IMG/VR virus record: IMGVR_UViG_3300006033_000063
Location: 1 to 36,985 of that record
Strand: one strand, 5' to 3'
Source of the DNA: a virus
DNA length: 36,985 nucleotides
Below are positions 1 to 8,961 of the stretch, piece by piece. Both the position numbers and the translations under genes were made by a program. The notes under the pieces are model-generated. The model made no database searches and was not told the DNA's origin. It saw only the letters and a list, made by a program, of their open reading frames with translations. Each line of letters begins with the position of its first letter. Positions within the stretch are counted from its first letter, which is position 1.

Positions 1-29
1 TTGCACACGGATCTTCGATTGGTTATAGT
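1..29 (+). promoter_or_regulatory. Probable sigma70 promoter of the host tRNA-fMet gene
   Basis: A TTGCAC -35-like hexamer at 1..6 and a TATAGT -10-like hexamer at 24..29 are separated by exactly 17 bases, placing a start site near 36, a few bases before the tRNA. The -10 is good and the -35 matches consensus only in TTG. The window begins at the -35 element, so upstream activating sequence cannot be seen. Confidence 0.55.
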
Positions 30-42
30 TCTGTTTCTCCGA

Positions 43-1650
<1,608 letters not shown>

Positions 1651-1662
1651 GATTCAGGGAGC

Positions 1663-1806
1663 TTACTGCGCGACGGGCGCGCTTTGAACGGGTCGATTTG
1701 AACGCTCGGCCTGAGCGCCTTGTCTGGCGGTGGTTTGCTGCTGCAAATGCCGCCGCACGGCTTGGCGAGCGAGCAGGCGAGCGAGCAGGATGTGAGCGGG
1801 GGTCAT
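1663..1806 (-). CDS. Small phage protein, 47 aa, unknown function
   Basis: The ATG (1806..1804) overlaps the TGA of the upstream 67-aa gene in an ATGA junction, and a GGAGG sequence lies 8 bases before it, so it is probably translated. The N-terminal half (MTPAHILLARLLARQAVRRHL) looks like one amphipathic helix rich in Leu and Arg; the rest is Gln/Ala-rich and probably disordered. A longer frame starting at 1848 is less likely because of the coupled start. No function can be assigned. Confidence 0.6.
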   Translation of the reverse strand: MTPAHILLARLLARQAVRRHLQQQTTARQGAQAERSNRPVQSAPVAQ

Positions 1807-2006
1807 TTCGACCGCCTCCCCGGCGCCCTGGTTGGCAGGGGCGCCCATCCTTCATAGAGCGTGTCGCGGCCGTTCCACTGGCCATAGATCGCGCAACCGT
1901 GACGGGTCAGCAGCTGCACCTTCGTGCCGCGCGGGCAGCTGGCCATCGGCTGCCAGTGGTAGCCGTGGTCGACGGCTGCAGCGCGGGTGCTGTCGATTTG
2001 CGTCAT
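1803..2006 (-). CDS. Conserved small phage protein, 67 aa
   Basis: The gene overlaps its upstream neighbour by ATGA at 2003..2006. The protein contains a central HWQPMASCPRGTKVQLLTR segment and a C-terminal GWAPLPTR motif; small proteins with this PMxxxPxGxKVQLL...GWAPLP pattern recur in phage early operons as far as I recall. It is predicted cytoplasmic, with no membrane segment. Function unknown. Confidence 0.7.
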   Translation of the reverse strand: MTQIDSTRAAAVDHGYHWQPMASCPRGTKVQLLTRHGCAIYGQWNGRDTLYEGWAPLPTRAPGRRSK

Positions 2007-2443
2007 GCAATCACCTCGATCTGAGCCTTTCTGATGGCGGTGAGCTGCCGATAGGACGTTGCAAACAGCGCGCCGCTGCGTCGGTTCCAGTAATCCATGC
2101 TGGTCTCTGCCAGCAGCTCGAGCGCCTTCAGTTCCTCGCCTGTCGTGCCGAACCTGCCGCGGCTTGCGTGGCGGTCGCGGATGTTCTGCAGGGCCACCAG
2201 GGCCAGCTCACACACTGCCGCTGCGCCGGCGTCGGTGCGCTGGCCGGTGTAGGCCCCGATGCCGATCTGCATCAGATCGAGGGTGTCGACCAAGTCGTTG
2301 AAGTGCGCGGCCTCTGCGAAGCCAAGCCTGAAGGCCTCGACCGCCATGCGAAGGCGAACTTCGTATGCGCTGTCGATCGACTGTGCGACCAGCCCGGGTG
2401 CGCAGGCCGCGCGGTACCGGATGCGTGCGCCACGTTTTCTCAT
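2003..2443 (-). CDS. Conserved phage protein, 146 aa, unknown function
   Basis: The start ATG at 2443..2441 overlaps the helicase stop (ATGA). An upstream in-frame extension would run far into the helicase gene and is rejected. The N-terminus is basic (MRKRGARIRYR); the rest is predicted mostly alpha-helical and contains HFNDLVDTLDLMQIGIGAYTG. The arrangement resembles helical accessory proteins of phage replication operons, but I recognise no catalytic motif. Confidence 0.75.
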   Translation of the reverse strand: MRKRGARIRYRAACAPGLVAQSIDSAYEVRLRMAVEAFRLGFAEAAHFNDLVDTLDLMQIGIGAYTGQRTDAGAAAVCELALVALQNIRDRHASRGRFGTTGEELKALELLAETSMDYWNRRSGALFATSYRQLTAIRKAQIEVIA

Positions 2444-4065
2444 GCCTGCACCTCTTCGAAGTGGTACTGCACAATCTCGGGGTATTTGCCGCCCGTGTTC
2501 AGGCGCAGGCCCGCAGGCTGGCGCAGGTCGCGGGCCGCTTGCCGCGCGGTGGCTACGTCGTTCGGTACCGGCGTGCCGTTGCTGCGCTGGTCCCACCAGG
2601 TGATGGCCTTCTGCCTGGCATAGCCCGCGTGTTCGATGCACACCCATTCGCGCGCAACGCGTGTGATGCCGTTCCAGTACTCGACCAGCAGGCTGTCGGG
2701 CTGACCGGGTTTGCTCCATTTGCGATAGCGCACGTCGGTGACCGGAACGTCTTCGATGGCGCTTGCTGCTGGCGCAGACAGCGGGCTGATGGCGCTGGCG
2801 GTGGCGTTGTGGTTGATGCGCTCGGGCTCTGGGAATGGGGTGCCGCAGCTCTCGCAGTGCGAGGCCGTGATCTGCGCGGGGTTGCCGCAGTGGTCGCAGT
2901 GCTTGATCGGCGAGGCATTGCCGCCGCTGCTGGTGCGGGCGATCTTGCGGCGCCCCTTGATGGCGTCGACCGGCCCCAGCGTCGCGGTGGTGTCGGTGAA
3001 GTCGAGCCACAAGCAGTCGCGCTTGCCGTCGGCGATGCGCAGACCGCGCCCGGCGATCTGGACATACAGCACCGGGCTGCGGGTGTTGCGCAGCAGCGCA
3101 ATGCAATCAACGTCGGGCACATCGAACCCCGTGGTGAGCACGGCCACATTCACCAGGGCGCGCAGCCGTCCCGCGCGAAAGTCGCGGATGTGTGCATCGC
3201 GCTCTCCGGTCGGCGTCTCGGCACTGACCACGGCGCAGGCAATTCCGCGCGCCTGCAGTGCCTCGGCGATGTGGCGGGCGTGCTCGACGGTGACGCCATA
3301 CACCAGCCAGCGGCGGCGATTGGCGGCCAGCGTCACCAGTTCATCGGCGCAGGCCTGCACGAGCTCGTCACGGTCGAGCTTTTCAGCAAGCGCGGACACC
3401 AAGAAGTCTCCGCCGCTCATGCGCACGCCGTCAGCCTCGAGGCTCTGCGTGGCCGCACCCAGCACCAGCGGCGACAGAAAGCCACGATCGAGCAGTTCGC
3501 GCATCGTCACCCGTGCGGCGACGTGGGTGAAGATCGGCTCATCAGCTGCCGTCAGCCACACGCCGTCACCGCGGTATGCGGTGCCCGTCCAGCCAATCAC
3601 GCGCAGCGCCGGGTTGTAGCGCGTCAGCTCGGCGATCAGCTGGCGGTACATGCCGGCGTTTTTCGGACTGACGTTGTGGCACTCGTCGATCAGCAGCAGA
3701 TCCACGCGGCCGAGCAGGTGCGCTTTCTTCGCGACGCTGCCGATGGTGGCGTAGAGTACGTCCCGGTTCAGATCCTTGCGGCCAAGGCCTGCCGAATGCA
3801 CCCCGGCGGGGGCCTCGGGCCAGACGGCCTTGAGCTTTTCAAGGTTCTGCGCGCACAGTTCGCGGCTGGCCACCACCATCAGGATGCGCGTGCCCGGCCA
3901 CTGGGTGAGCGCCTCGCGCGCCAGGGCGGCGATCATCACCGACTTGCCCGCACCCACACAGGCCTCGACGATGGGGTTGCCTTCCGGGTGCGCGCGAAAC
4001 CAGTCCCACAGGGCGTCGATGACGCGGCGCTGGTAGTCGCGGAGGATCACACTTGCGCCCTCCAT
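2440..4065 (-). CDS. SF2 DEAD/DEAH-type helicase with zinc ribbon
   Basis: This 541-aa protein is a superfamily 2 helicase related to the SSL2/type III restriction group. It has Q-motif-like LRDYQ (8-12), Walker A GAGKS (38-42), Walker B DECH (127-130), a TGT motif III (160-162) and motif VI QIAGRGLR (336-343). A four-Cys zinc ribbon follows (C390, C393, C404, C407). The last 130 residues are a separate domain without a known motif. It probably unwinds or translocates on phage DNA during replication or recombination. It overlaps the upstream winged-helix gene by 19 bases and the downstream gene by ATGA. Confidence 0.92.
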   Translation of the reverse strand: MEGASVILRDYQRRVIDALWDWFRAHPEGNPIVEACVGAGKSVMIAALAREALTQWPGTRILMVVASRELCAQNLEKLKAVWPEAPAGVHSAGLGRKDLNRDVLYATIGSVAKKAHLLGRVDLLLIDECHNVSPKNAGMYRQLIAELTRYNPALRVIGWTGTAYRGDGVWLTAADEPIFTHVAARVTMRELLDRGFLSPLVLGAATQSLEADGVRMSGGDFLVSALAEKLDRDELVQACADELVTLAANRRRWLVYGVTVEHARHIAEALQARGIACAVVSAETPTGERDAHIRDFRAGRLRALVNVAVLTTGFDVPDVDCIALLRNTRSPVLYVQIAGRGLRIADGKRDCLWLDFTDTTATLGPVDAIKGRRKIARTSSGGNASPIKHCDHCGNPAQITASHCESCGTPFPEPERINHNATASAISPLSAPAASAIEDVPVTDVRYRKWSKPGQPDSLLVEYWNGITRVAREWVCIEHAGYARQKAITWWDQRSNGTPVPNDVATARQAARDLRQPAGLRLNTGGKYPEIVQYHFEEVQA

Positions 4066-4826
4066 TCCGCACCGCGCACCGCGCGGCCGGCGGGCACCAG
4101 CGCGAACACTTCACCGCGTCCGCTGCCGTTACGCGCGGCAGCCATTGCAGCCGCTTGGGCCGCTTCAGCCTTGCTGAAGATGCGCATCGGGCGCTTGGGC
4201 GCGCGCACCAGGTAGCAAGCTGCGGTGTAGCGATCGTCGCCCGACAGGAGCGAGGCGCCGCGCATGGCGTCGCGCTGCAGTTCTTCGACCTGCTCTTGGA
4301 GGGCGGCGCGCGCAATGCGCTCGTGGGCGAGCTCGGCTTCGGCTACATCCAACTGTTGGCGCAGATCTGAGACGGCCTGCGTCAGATCCATGATCATCAC
4401 ACCCTGCTCAAGCAGCTTGTGATCCGTTTCGGTCGGCTCGTCCACCGCAACCGGCGCCGCCGTGGAGACGTCGGCAGGCACTTCCGGTGCGGGTTCAGGT
4501 TGGACGGCAGCGCCCTCGGCGGAAAGCGAAGGGAGAGCCGATGCGCTGCTGCCGGTGTTTTTCGTCACCGGCTGGACGTTCTTCAGGTTGTTGCCCTGCT
4601 TGGTCGCTGCACCTTCGGCAAGACGGGCTTTGCCGGCTTCGGTCAGGTGATACCCCGGCTGGCCGGTCACGTCGTCACGCGCCATTTCCAGCAGGCCGGA
4701 CTTCTTGCAGTCGATCACGGACCATTTCACCTTCTGGCTGTCGTGATCGATGGCGTCGCAGATTTCGGTCATGGGCGCGCCCGGGTTCTTCGACACGGCG
4801 CGCAGGATTTCAAAACGGAGGTTCAT
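4047..4826 (-). CDS. Winged-helix DNA-binding protein with coiled coil
   Basis: The chosen start (4826) gives 259 aa and overlaps the upstream stop by ATGA, with an AGGGA sequence 6 bases before it; a longer frame from 4997 lies wholly inside the upstream gene. Residues 1-70 look like a winged-helix domain of the MarR/replication-regulator type (MTEICDAIDHDSQKVKWSVI, then GYHLTEAGKARL). A Pro/Ala-rich linker follows, then a coiled coil (about 135-185), then an Ala-rich C-terminal region. It may be a replication regulator or helicase-loading partner; that role is inferred from position next to the helicase only. Confidence 0.75.
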   Translation of the reverse strand: MNLRFEILRAVSKNPGAPMTEICDAIDHDSQKVKWSVIDCKKSGLLEMARDDVTGQPGYHLTEAGKARLAEGAATKQGNNLKNVQPVTKNTGSSASALPSLSAEGAAVQPEPAPEVPADVSTAAPVAVDEPTETDHKLLEQGVMIMDLTQAVSDLRQQLDVAEAELAHERIARAALQEQVEELQRDAMRGASLLSGDDRYTAACYLVRAPKRPMRIFSKAEAAQAAAMAAARNGSGRGEVFALVPAGRAVRGAEWRAQV

Positions 4827-5089
4827 TTCGGTCCCTTTTGGGTTGCAGTTTTCTTTCTGGCCAGCAGCTGGCGCGCGTCTTCGACTTCGAGCACCTCTGC
4901 TTCGCCTTTCTTGGGCTTGTGCTCTGCACGGATTCGCACTTTCACCACCTCGAGGCGCTTGATGAAATTGCGCAGCTCGAAGCAGGCTTTTCGACACGCG
5001 ATGCGGGCGTCACCTGCCATCACGTTCATGTGGTGACTGACCCCCCCCTCTGTCGAGATGAGCACGCTGAATTCGCGACGCCGGCTCAT
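4823..5089 (-). CDS. Conserved small phage protein, 88 aa
   Basis: Both ends are coupled by ATGA overlaps to the nuclease gene upstream and the winged-helix gene downstream. The sequence starts with a beta-like segment (REFSVLISTEGGVSHHMNV), continues with a helix and ends in a Lys-rich tail, so nucleic-acid contact is possible. There is no recognised motif. Confidence 0.7.
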   Translation of the reverse strand: MSRRREFSVLISTEGGVSHHMNVMAGDARIACRKACFELRNFIKRLEVVKVRIRAEHKPKKGEAEVLEVEDARQLLARKKTATQKGPK

Positions 5090-6291
5090 GCCGCCACCTT
5101 TGCGCCGAAGGCCTGGCGGAAGGCCTCGATGTCGGGGTGGCCAATGGCGCGCTTGTCCTCACATGCGTGAATCTCGATGCTGCTGTAGTCCTGGGCGCCG
5201 CCTTCGGCGTTCTGGAACTGCGCGCCCGTGGCGCGGTTGCGGTACGTCACCACGTTGGCCGCGTCGTCGCCGCCGATGGGCTCGGCCCAGTTTTCGAGCA
5301 GGATCGGAATGAACCGGTGCGCCTGGCAGCCCTGCAGCTGGTGCTCGAACGCAAGCGGGCGGATGCTGTGACGCTCGCACGACCAGGTGCCGTCGCGCTC
5401 GGGGGTGATGTGCGCGCAGCTGCGGCAGGTGGGCGCGGGCGCCGCGGTGCCGTGGCAGAGCGCGTGCATATGGCAGAACTTGCACTCGAACCACGCCGGG
5501 TCGTTGCTGATGGGCGGCGGCGGCTCGGCAGCGAAGATGATCTGCTCGGCGCGGTGCAGGATGGCTTGTGCGGCCTTGTGGTCGAGCTCGAGGCGCTCGG
5601 TGTAGATCGCGTCGTTGTCCTTGTTCACCGCCATGTACATGGCGCGCTCCATGCCGGTCAGCGCCATGTAGACCTGCATCTGCGCCCAGTGCATGTACTT
5701 GGCCTTCTCGACGCCTTCGCGCTCGAGCTTGGCAAAGCTCTTGGCGTTGTGGGTCTTGAACTCCAGCACGTGCCACGTTTTGGGGGCTTCGGGCAGGCCG
5801 ATGCAGGCGCCGTCCATGTGGCCGCGGAAGTGGCCGCCGTGGGCGCTGACGGCGAACTGGCGGCCATCCGGCGCCACCTCATGTACCGTGACGCCGATCG
5901 CGCGCAGGTCCTCGATGAAGAAGGCCTCTTCGTTGTGGCCGCGCTTGAAGAGCCGCAGCAGCCGGCCGCCGAACTGCTCGCGCCGCGCCAGGCGAAACGA
6001 CAGCCACAGGTAGCGGGCGCAGTGGTGGCCAATGGCGGAAGCGCCCAGGTAAGGGCGAGGCGGCTGCGCGGCTTCGCGCGCCTCGTAGGCGGCAAAGATC
6101 GCCGCGGCGGTCTGGTATTGGGGTTCGGGCAGTGCGGGCATGTCGGCCTCGAATGCAGGGCAACGGCTGCGGGTGTCTGAGGGATAGGTGAGCGTCGGGC
6201 GGTCAGTCAGACCCGCCTCGACGGGTTTGCGGCAGTGCAGACGGGTGTCAATGCGCCTGCACCCCGCGTGCTTGCAGGCGCGACAGATCAC
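5086..6291 (-). CDS. PD-(D/E)XK nuclease with Fe-S-type cysteines and duplicated Cys-rich modules
   Basis: The central domain is a RecB/Cas4-like exonuclease: HMDG Asp160, EFK (E177, K179) and a QxxxY motif (Q204-Y208). Cys91 plus C270-x2-C273-x5-C279 reproduces the Cas4/AddB iron-sulfur pattern. I place the start at GTG 6291 because it overlaps the upstream TGA (GTGA) like most junctions in this operon, giving 401 aa. The added N-terminal 50 residues form a Cys-rich module (CRACKH, then C20 and C44). A similar module, CRSCAH with C305 and C322, follows the Fe-S cysteines, which supports the long form. A start at ATG 6141 (351 aa) with a nearby GAGG remains possible. Likely role: 5' end resection for the Sak4 recombination module. 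Confidence 0.85.
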   Translation of the reverse strand: MICRACKHAGCRRIDTRLHCRKPVEAGLTDRPTLTYPSDTRSRCPAFEADMPALPEPQYQTAAAIFAAYEAREAAQPPRPYLGASAIGHHCARYLWLSFRLARREQFGGRLLRLFKRGHNEEAFFIEDLRAIGVTVHEVAPDGRQFAVSAHGGHFRGHMDGACIGLPEAPKTWHVLEFKTHNAKSFAKLEREGVEKAKYMHWAQMQVYMALTGMERAMYMAVNKDNDAIYTERLELDHKAAQAILHRAEQIIFAAEPPPPISNDPAWFECKFCHMHALCHGTAAPAPTCRSCAHITPERDGTWSCERHSIRPLAFEHQLQGCQAHRFIPILLENWAEPIGGDDAANVVTYRNRATGAQFQNAEGGAQDYSSIEIHACEDKRAIGHPDIEAFRQAFGAKVAA

Positions 6292-6875
6292 GCGTTTTGC
6301 TGCCAGGGCATGGCCGACTGCTGCTGCGCCGGCGCCTGACCCGCCCACGGTGCAGGCTGCTGGACAAACGGCGCAGGCTGCGCGGGCTGGTGAAACGCGG
6401 GTGCAGGCTGCTGCGCCGGCTGAGCGAACGCCGGCTGCGGGGCGAAGGGGGCAGGCTGAGGTGCCGCAGCCGGCATGCCTTGAACGCCGGCAGGCTCGTA
6501 GCCCTTTACCTCGTTGTCGTCGCCGTACTGCTCGTCCTTGCGAACAACAACGCGCACGCGCGCTGGGCGGTTGTGCAGCTGGGTGCTGTCCTGCAGGCGC
6601 AGCACACTCACCGCGTGGCACAGGGCCGACAGTTGCTTTTGCCCGATCTGCTCGGCGGCCTGGCTGGCGTTCTTGACGTTGATGCGGTCGAAAATCAGCC
6701 GGCCTTTGTACTGGCCGTCCAGCACCTTCCAGGTGGCCTGTAGATAGTGGCCGGTGCCGTTCTTGGTGGGCTTGATGTCGCTCTCGATGATCTGAGCGAG
6801 ATAGGTTCCGGCCGGGATCGGCGACATTCCGGCATCGGGTTCAACGGTGGTGGCGTCAAAGCTGAAGGCAGCCAT
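6288..6875 (-). CDS. DUF669-family, ssDNA-binding-like protein
   Basis: This 195-aa protein has an N-terminal beta-rich domain with the family features IPAGTYLAQIIESDIKPTKNGTGHYL and ATWKVLDGQYKGRLIFDRINVKN, typical of DUF669 proteins that accompany phage recombinases. The last 75 residues are a Pro/Ala/Gln/Phe repeat-rich disordered tail, resembling the flexible tail of SSB proteins, ending in MPWQQNA. A strong AAGGAGC ribosome site lies 9 bases upstream. It follows the Sak4-like gene by 26 bases, and the pair probably coats and anneals phage ssDNA. Binding itself is inferred from family and context. Confidence 0.82.
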   Translation of the reverse strand: MAAFSFDATTVEPDAGMSPIPAGTYLAQIIESDIKPTKNGTGHYLQATWKVLDGQYKGRLIFDRINVKNASQAAEQIGQKQLSALCHAVSVLRLQDSTQLHNRPARVRVVVRKDEQYGDDNEVKGYEPAGVQGMPAAAPQPAPFAPQPAFAQPAQQPAPAFHQPAQPAPFVQQPAPWAGQAPAQQQSAMPWQQNA

Positions 6876-6901
6876 GGTGGTTTGCTCCTTGGGTGGGTGG
6901 C

Positions 6902-7591
6902 TCAGAAAGGGGTGCCGGTGATCTTGGCGTGGATGTGCGCGAGGTCAGGCGGCTCGAACATGTCGAGCGCGCCAGAGCGGTCCTTGGCCTCGTAATTGAA
7001 GTCGCGCGCGGTTTGCAGCACGCGGTAGGGGTTGCCTTCGGGGTCGCGTTCGATGCGCAGGCTGAACACTTCGTCGAAGAAGTAACCGATGCCTTGCTTG
7101 AGGGTGTTGCCCGGCAGGCTGGGGTAATAGAGCATTGCCCCGGTCTGCTCGTCCTTGGCGCGCTCTTGCTTGCAGCTGAAGTACACGTTGCGGCCTGGCA
7201 GGTCGCGGAAGGCGCGCACCAGCTCGCCCATGCGCTCGGCCAGTGCGCCGTAGGCCTGGCGCGGGTCCTTGGCGCCTTTCTTCTCTGCGGCCAGGCACAC
7301 TTCGCCGATCTCGCTGATCGAGTCCAGGCACACCCACTTGAACTGCTGGCCCTCGCCCGATTCGGTGACGAACTTGTAGGCCTCGTGCACGTCATCGATG
7401 CTCTTGACCTCGATGACGGGGATGTCCTTGTCGCGCAGGGACAGCAGACCGGCCTCGGCACTGATGATGACCGTGGGTGCCGCCGTGGTCCCGCACAGCA
7501 CCGTTTTGCCAGCGCCTGCCGGGCCATGCACCAGGATCTTGATGCCGTTGTCGCGCACCGACTGCTTGGTGCTCGTGAGCTTGATTGCCAT
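6902..7591 (-). CDS. Sak4-like RecA-fold ATPase (phage recombination)
   Basis: The 229-aa product has Walker A GPAGAGKT (about 23-30) and Walker B WVCLDSISEI, and the short single-domain RecA core of phage AAA_24/Sak4 proteins, which act as single-strand annealing or strand-exchange recombinases with a partner SSB. The DUF669 and nuclease genes directly downstream complete a recombination set. The ATG overlaps the previous stop as TGATG, with GAGGTG 5 bases before it. A longer frame reaching 7720 is rejected because it overlaps the upstream gene. Confidence 0.88.
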   Translation of the reverse strand: MAIKLTSTKQSVRDNGIKILVHGPAGAGKTVLCGTTAAPTVIISAEAGLLSLRDKDIPVIEVKSIDDVHEAYKFVTESGEGQQFKWVCLDSISEIGEVCLAAEKKGAKDPRQAYGALAERMGELVRAFRDLPGRNVYFSCKQERAKDEQTGAMLYYPSLPGNTLKQGIGYFFDEVFSLRIERDPEGNPYRVLQTARDFNYEAKDRSGALDMFEPPDLAHIHAKITGTPF

Positions 7592-7980
7592 CACAGCACC
7601 TCGACCTTGACACCCGGTTTGCTGGGCTTGGCGGTGATGAACTGCGCGGCGGCGGCATAGGCGTCGGGCGCCATGTCTTGCGCGGCGCGCAGCTTGCGCG
7701 TGTCGATATCGGCGCTCCACTTGAAGACGGCTTGCGCCTGTGCGGGCAGAAAGGACCAGTGCTCTTGCAGGGCCGCGGTGTCGACGCTGCGGGTCAGCTT
7801 GCGTGTGACCGACACCTTCACGGTGTCGAGCTTGTTGGTGGTGGTGCCTTCGTCTGCGCCGGGCAGCATCGCGACGATCTGCGCCTCGATTTCGTAGCGG
7901 CGCGTGCGGGCGGCGTCCTCGTCGGCCTTGGCGGCAAGCCAGGCGGCAGACAGCGTATCCAGTGAGGTGGGGGCGTTCAT
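7591..7980 (-). CDS. Conserved phage protein of recombination operons, 129 aa
   Basis: The start at 7980 overlaps the upstream 50-aa gene by ATGA and has AAGGA 9 bases before it. The protein begins with an Ala-rich helical segment (SAAWLAAKADEDAARTRRYEIEAQI) and then KVSVTRKLTRSVD and FITAKPSKPGVKVEVL. This layout matches a conserved phage family commonly found beside recombination genes, but its biochemical function is not known to me. Confidence 0.8.
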   Translation of the reverse strand: MNAPTSLDTLSAAWLAAKADEDAARTRRYEIEAQIVAMLPGADEGTTTNKLDTVKVSVTRKLTRSVDTAALQEHWSFLPAQAQAVFKWSADIDTRKLRAAQDMAPDAYAAAAQFITAKPSKPGVKVEVL

Positions 7981-8129
7981 TTGCGGTTTCCTTCGGTCGA
8001 TTGGTGAATGGCCTGCTCGGTGTAGTGGTCCTGAAGCTCGAGGGCGCCGTAGCCGAGAAAGATCAGCGCAGCAGCGAGCCAGCGCGCCCACGTCGGTAGC
8101 GGATTGGAATCGGTCGGTCGGTGGTTCAT
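7977..8129 (-). CDS. Small single-span membrane protein, 50 aa
   Basis: This short gene fills the space between the Gly-X repeat gene and the 129-aa gene. It ends in an ATGA overlap with the latter. The product has one hydrophobic segment (WARWLAAALIFLGYGAL, about 14-30) followed by a charged C-terminus (ELQDHYTEQAIHQSTEGNRK). The upstream ribosome site is weak. Function unknown; a membrane anchor or superinfection factor are only possibilities. Confidence 0.6.
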   Translation of the reverse strand: MNHRPTDSNPLPTWARWLAAALIFLGYGALELQDHYTEQAIHQSTEGNRK

Positions 8130-8151
8130 GGCGCGTGGCTCTTTGTGCAGT

Positions 8152-8415
8152 TCAGCCGGAGCCGTCGCCGGAGCCGTAGCCGTCGCCGGAGCCGTCGCCG
8201 TCGCCGGAGCCGTAGCCGTCGCCGGAGCCGGAGCCGTCGCCGTCGCCGGAGCCGTAGCCGTCGCCGGAGCCGTCGCCGTAGCCGGAGCCGGAGCCGTAGC
8301 CGGAGCCGGAGCCGTAGCCGGAGCCGGAGCCGTAGCCGGAGCCGGAGCCGTAGCCGGAGCCGTAGCCGTCGCCGGAGCCGTCGCCGGAGCCGGAGCCGTA
8401 GCCGGAGCCGTAGCC
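8152..8415. repeat. Hexanucleotide tandem repeat array
   Basis: About 43 tandem 6-bp units on the plus strand, each GTAGCC, GGAGCC or GTCGCC, run without interruption for roughly 260 bp. Units differ mainly in the second and third bases. Because the unit is 6 bp, gain or loss of units keeps the reading frame of the repeat gene. The array is a likely site of slippage and of assembly error. Confidence 0.9.
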
Positions 8416-8430
8416 GGTTACTTCCGCCAT
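8152..8430 (-). CDS. (Gly-X)43 repeat protein, X = Tyr, Ser or Asp
   Basis: After a MAEVT leader the 92-aa protein consists of 43 Gly-X dipeptides plus a final Gly. X is Ser 21 times, Tyr 11 times and Asp 11 times. All repeat Gly codons are GGC and X codons are TAC, TCC or GAC, so the DNA is an array of near-identical hexamers. It overlaps the upstream DUF6948-like gene by 13 bases. I recall similar Gly-Tyr-Ser-Asp proteins beside such genes in other phages, which suggests selection rather than chance. It is low-complexity and could phase-separate or bind nucleic acid; that is speculation. It could instead be a non-translated repeat. Confidence 0.6.
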   Translation of the reverse strand: MAEVTGYGSGYGSGSGDGSGDGYGSGYGSGSGYGSGSGYGSGSGYGSGSGYGDGSGDGYGSGDGDGSGSGDGYGSGDGDGSGDGYGSGDGSG

Positions 8431-8711
8431 GCCTTCACGCTCGCGATCGACTCTCGCGCCTTGTCGGTGATGGGGATGATCTCGATCGCCTCGGTCAGCA
8501 GCACTTCATCAACCGGTGCGGGGAACTTGCAGTTATCCGGGGCGCTGGTGCCGTCGGTGGCCAGCTGCGACAGGCTTGCGGCGCCGTCCCAGTACCAGAT
8601 GCGGCGCGCGTCCTTGAGCACCACTTCCTTGCCTTCGCGGCTTGCGACCGTGCCGGCGAAAACGCCCGCCGAGTACGTGCGCACCATGCAGTAACGTCCG
8701 ATCAGTTCCAT
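8418..8711 (-). CDS. DUF6948-like phage protein, 97 aa
   Basis: First gene of the left operon, about 115 bases below the PL start. The product has the recognisable N-terminus MELIGRYCMVRTYSAGVFAGTV, then REGKEVVLKDARRIWYWDGAASL and a C-terminal TEAIEIIPI segment. This matches a small phage family that I associate with DUF6948. It is probably a beta-rich protein. A GGAG ribosome site lies about 9 bases before the ATG. Function is unknown; being first in the operon means it would be made earliest after induction. Confidence 0.78.
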   Translation of the reverse strand: MELIGRYCMVRTYSAGVFAGTVASREGKEVVLKDARRIWYWDGAASLSQLATDGTSAPDNCKFPAPVDEVLLTEAIEIIPITDKARESIASVKAWRK

Positions 8712-8833
8712 TTCTTGCTTCTCCAGGTGGTGGGTTTGTCTTCATCGGTATCGCCCATCCCGCTGCCGGTGATACCGGCCTTCCGAGTCTCCCGGTGCTG
8801 CTGGGCTGTACTGGCGGGGTGGCGATGGGGTGA

Positions 8834-8863
8834 ATTCTACGACTGTAGATTTTTACGTGTCAA
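8834..8863 (-). promoter_or_regulatory. Leftward early promoter PL
   Basis: Read leftward, a perfect TTGACA -35 (8863..8858), an 18-bp spacer (8857..8840) and a TAGAAT -10 (8839..8834) form a strong sigma70 promoter. Predicted start near 8827. The spacing and -10 are identical to the rightward promoter PR. The operator at 8836..8849 covers the -10, so the CI-like repressor should block it. Confidence 0.85.
8836..8849. promoter_or_regulatory. Operator OL for the CI-like repressor
   Basis: The dyad TCTACGACTGTAGA has two half-sites separated by 2 bp. On the minus strand it reads TCTACAGTCGTAGAAT, differing by one base from the PR operator TCTACAGTTGTAGAAT. A further partial dyad (CGTAGA/ACTACA) lies at 8868..8879, just upstream of the -35. 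Confidence 0.8.
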
Positions 8864-8884
8864 CAACCGTAGAACTACAGGCGC

Positions 8885-8907
8885 AAAAAAACCGCCTCGT
8901 GGGCGGC
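8885..8907 (-). terminator. Leftward intrinsic terminator, distal of a tandem pair
   Basis: On the minus strand CCGCC and GGCGG arms close an 8-nt loop and are followed by seven T residues. It is the second stop signal for transcription coming from the repressor/restriction-modification operon, just before PL. Confidence 0.85.
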
Positions 8908-8913
8908 GGCCGT

Positions 8914-8937
8914 AAAAAAGCCCGCGCGCGGCGGGCT
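8914..8937 (-). terminator. Leftward intrinsic terminator, proximal of a tandem pair
   Basis: On the minus strand the sequence AAGCCCGC pairs with GCGGGCTT around a short CGCGC loop, followed by a T-run. It starts about 25 bases after the methyltransferase stop. With the second hairpin at 8885..8907 it insulates PL from repressor-operon readthrough. Confidence 0.88.
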
Positions 8938-8961
8938 TGGTATGGAATGAAGCTGGGCCGG

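Noticed and set aside
2003-3106. Long 367-aa minus-strand frame
   Set aside because: Its first two thirds lie inside the helicase gene and have shadow-like Arg/Ala/His composition; only the coupled part from 2443 is real.
2365-4215. 616-aa plus-strand frame opposite the helicase
   Set aside because: Long only because of high GC; its composition is typical of an antisense shadow and the opposite strand has clear SF2 helicase motifs.
5137-6180. 347-aa plus-strand frame
   Set aside because: It is the shadow of the nuclease gene; composition is Ala/Val/Arg-rich with no motif and no upstream ribosome site.
8152-8415. CRISPR-like array
   Set aside because: The units are 6 bp without spacers; it is a simple tandem repeat.
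8121-8915. 264-aa Arg/Ser-rich plus-strand frame through the hexamer array
   Set aside because: It is the repeat array read in another direction and crosses PL and its operator; a coding role is unlikely.
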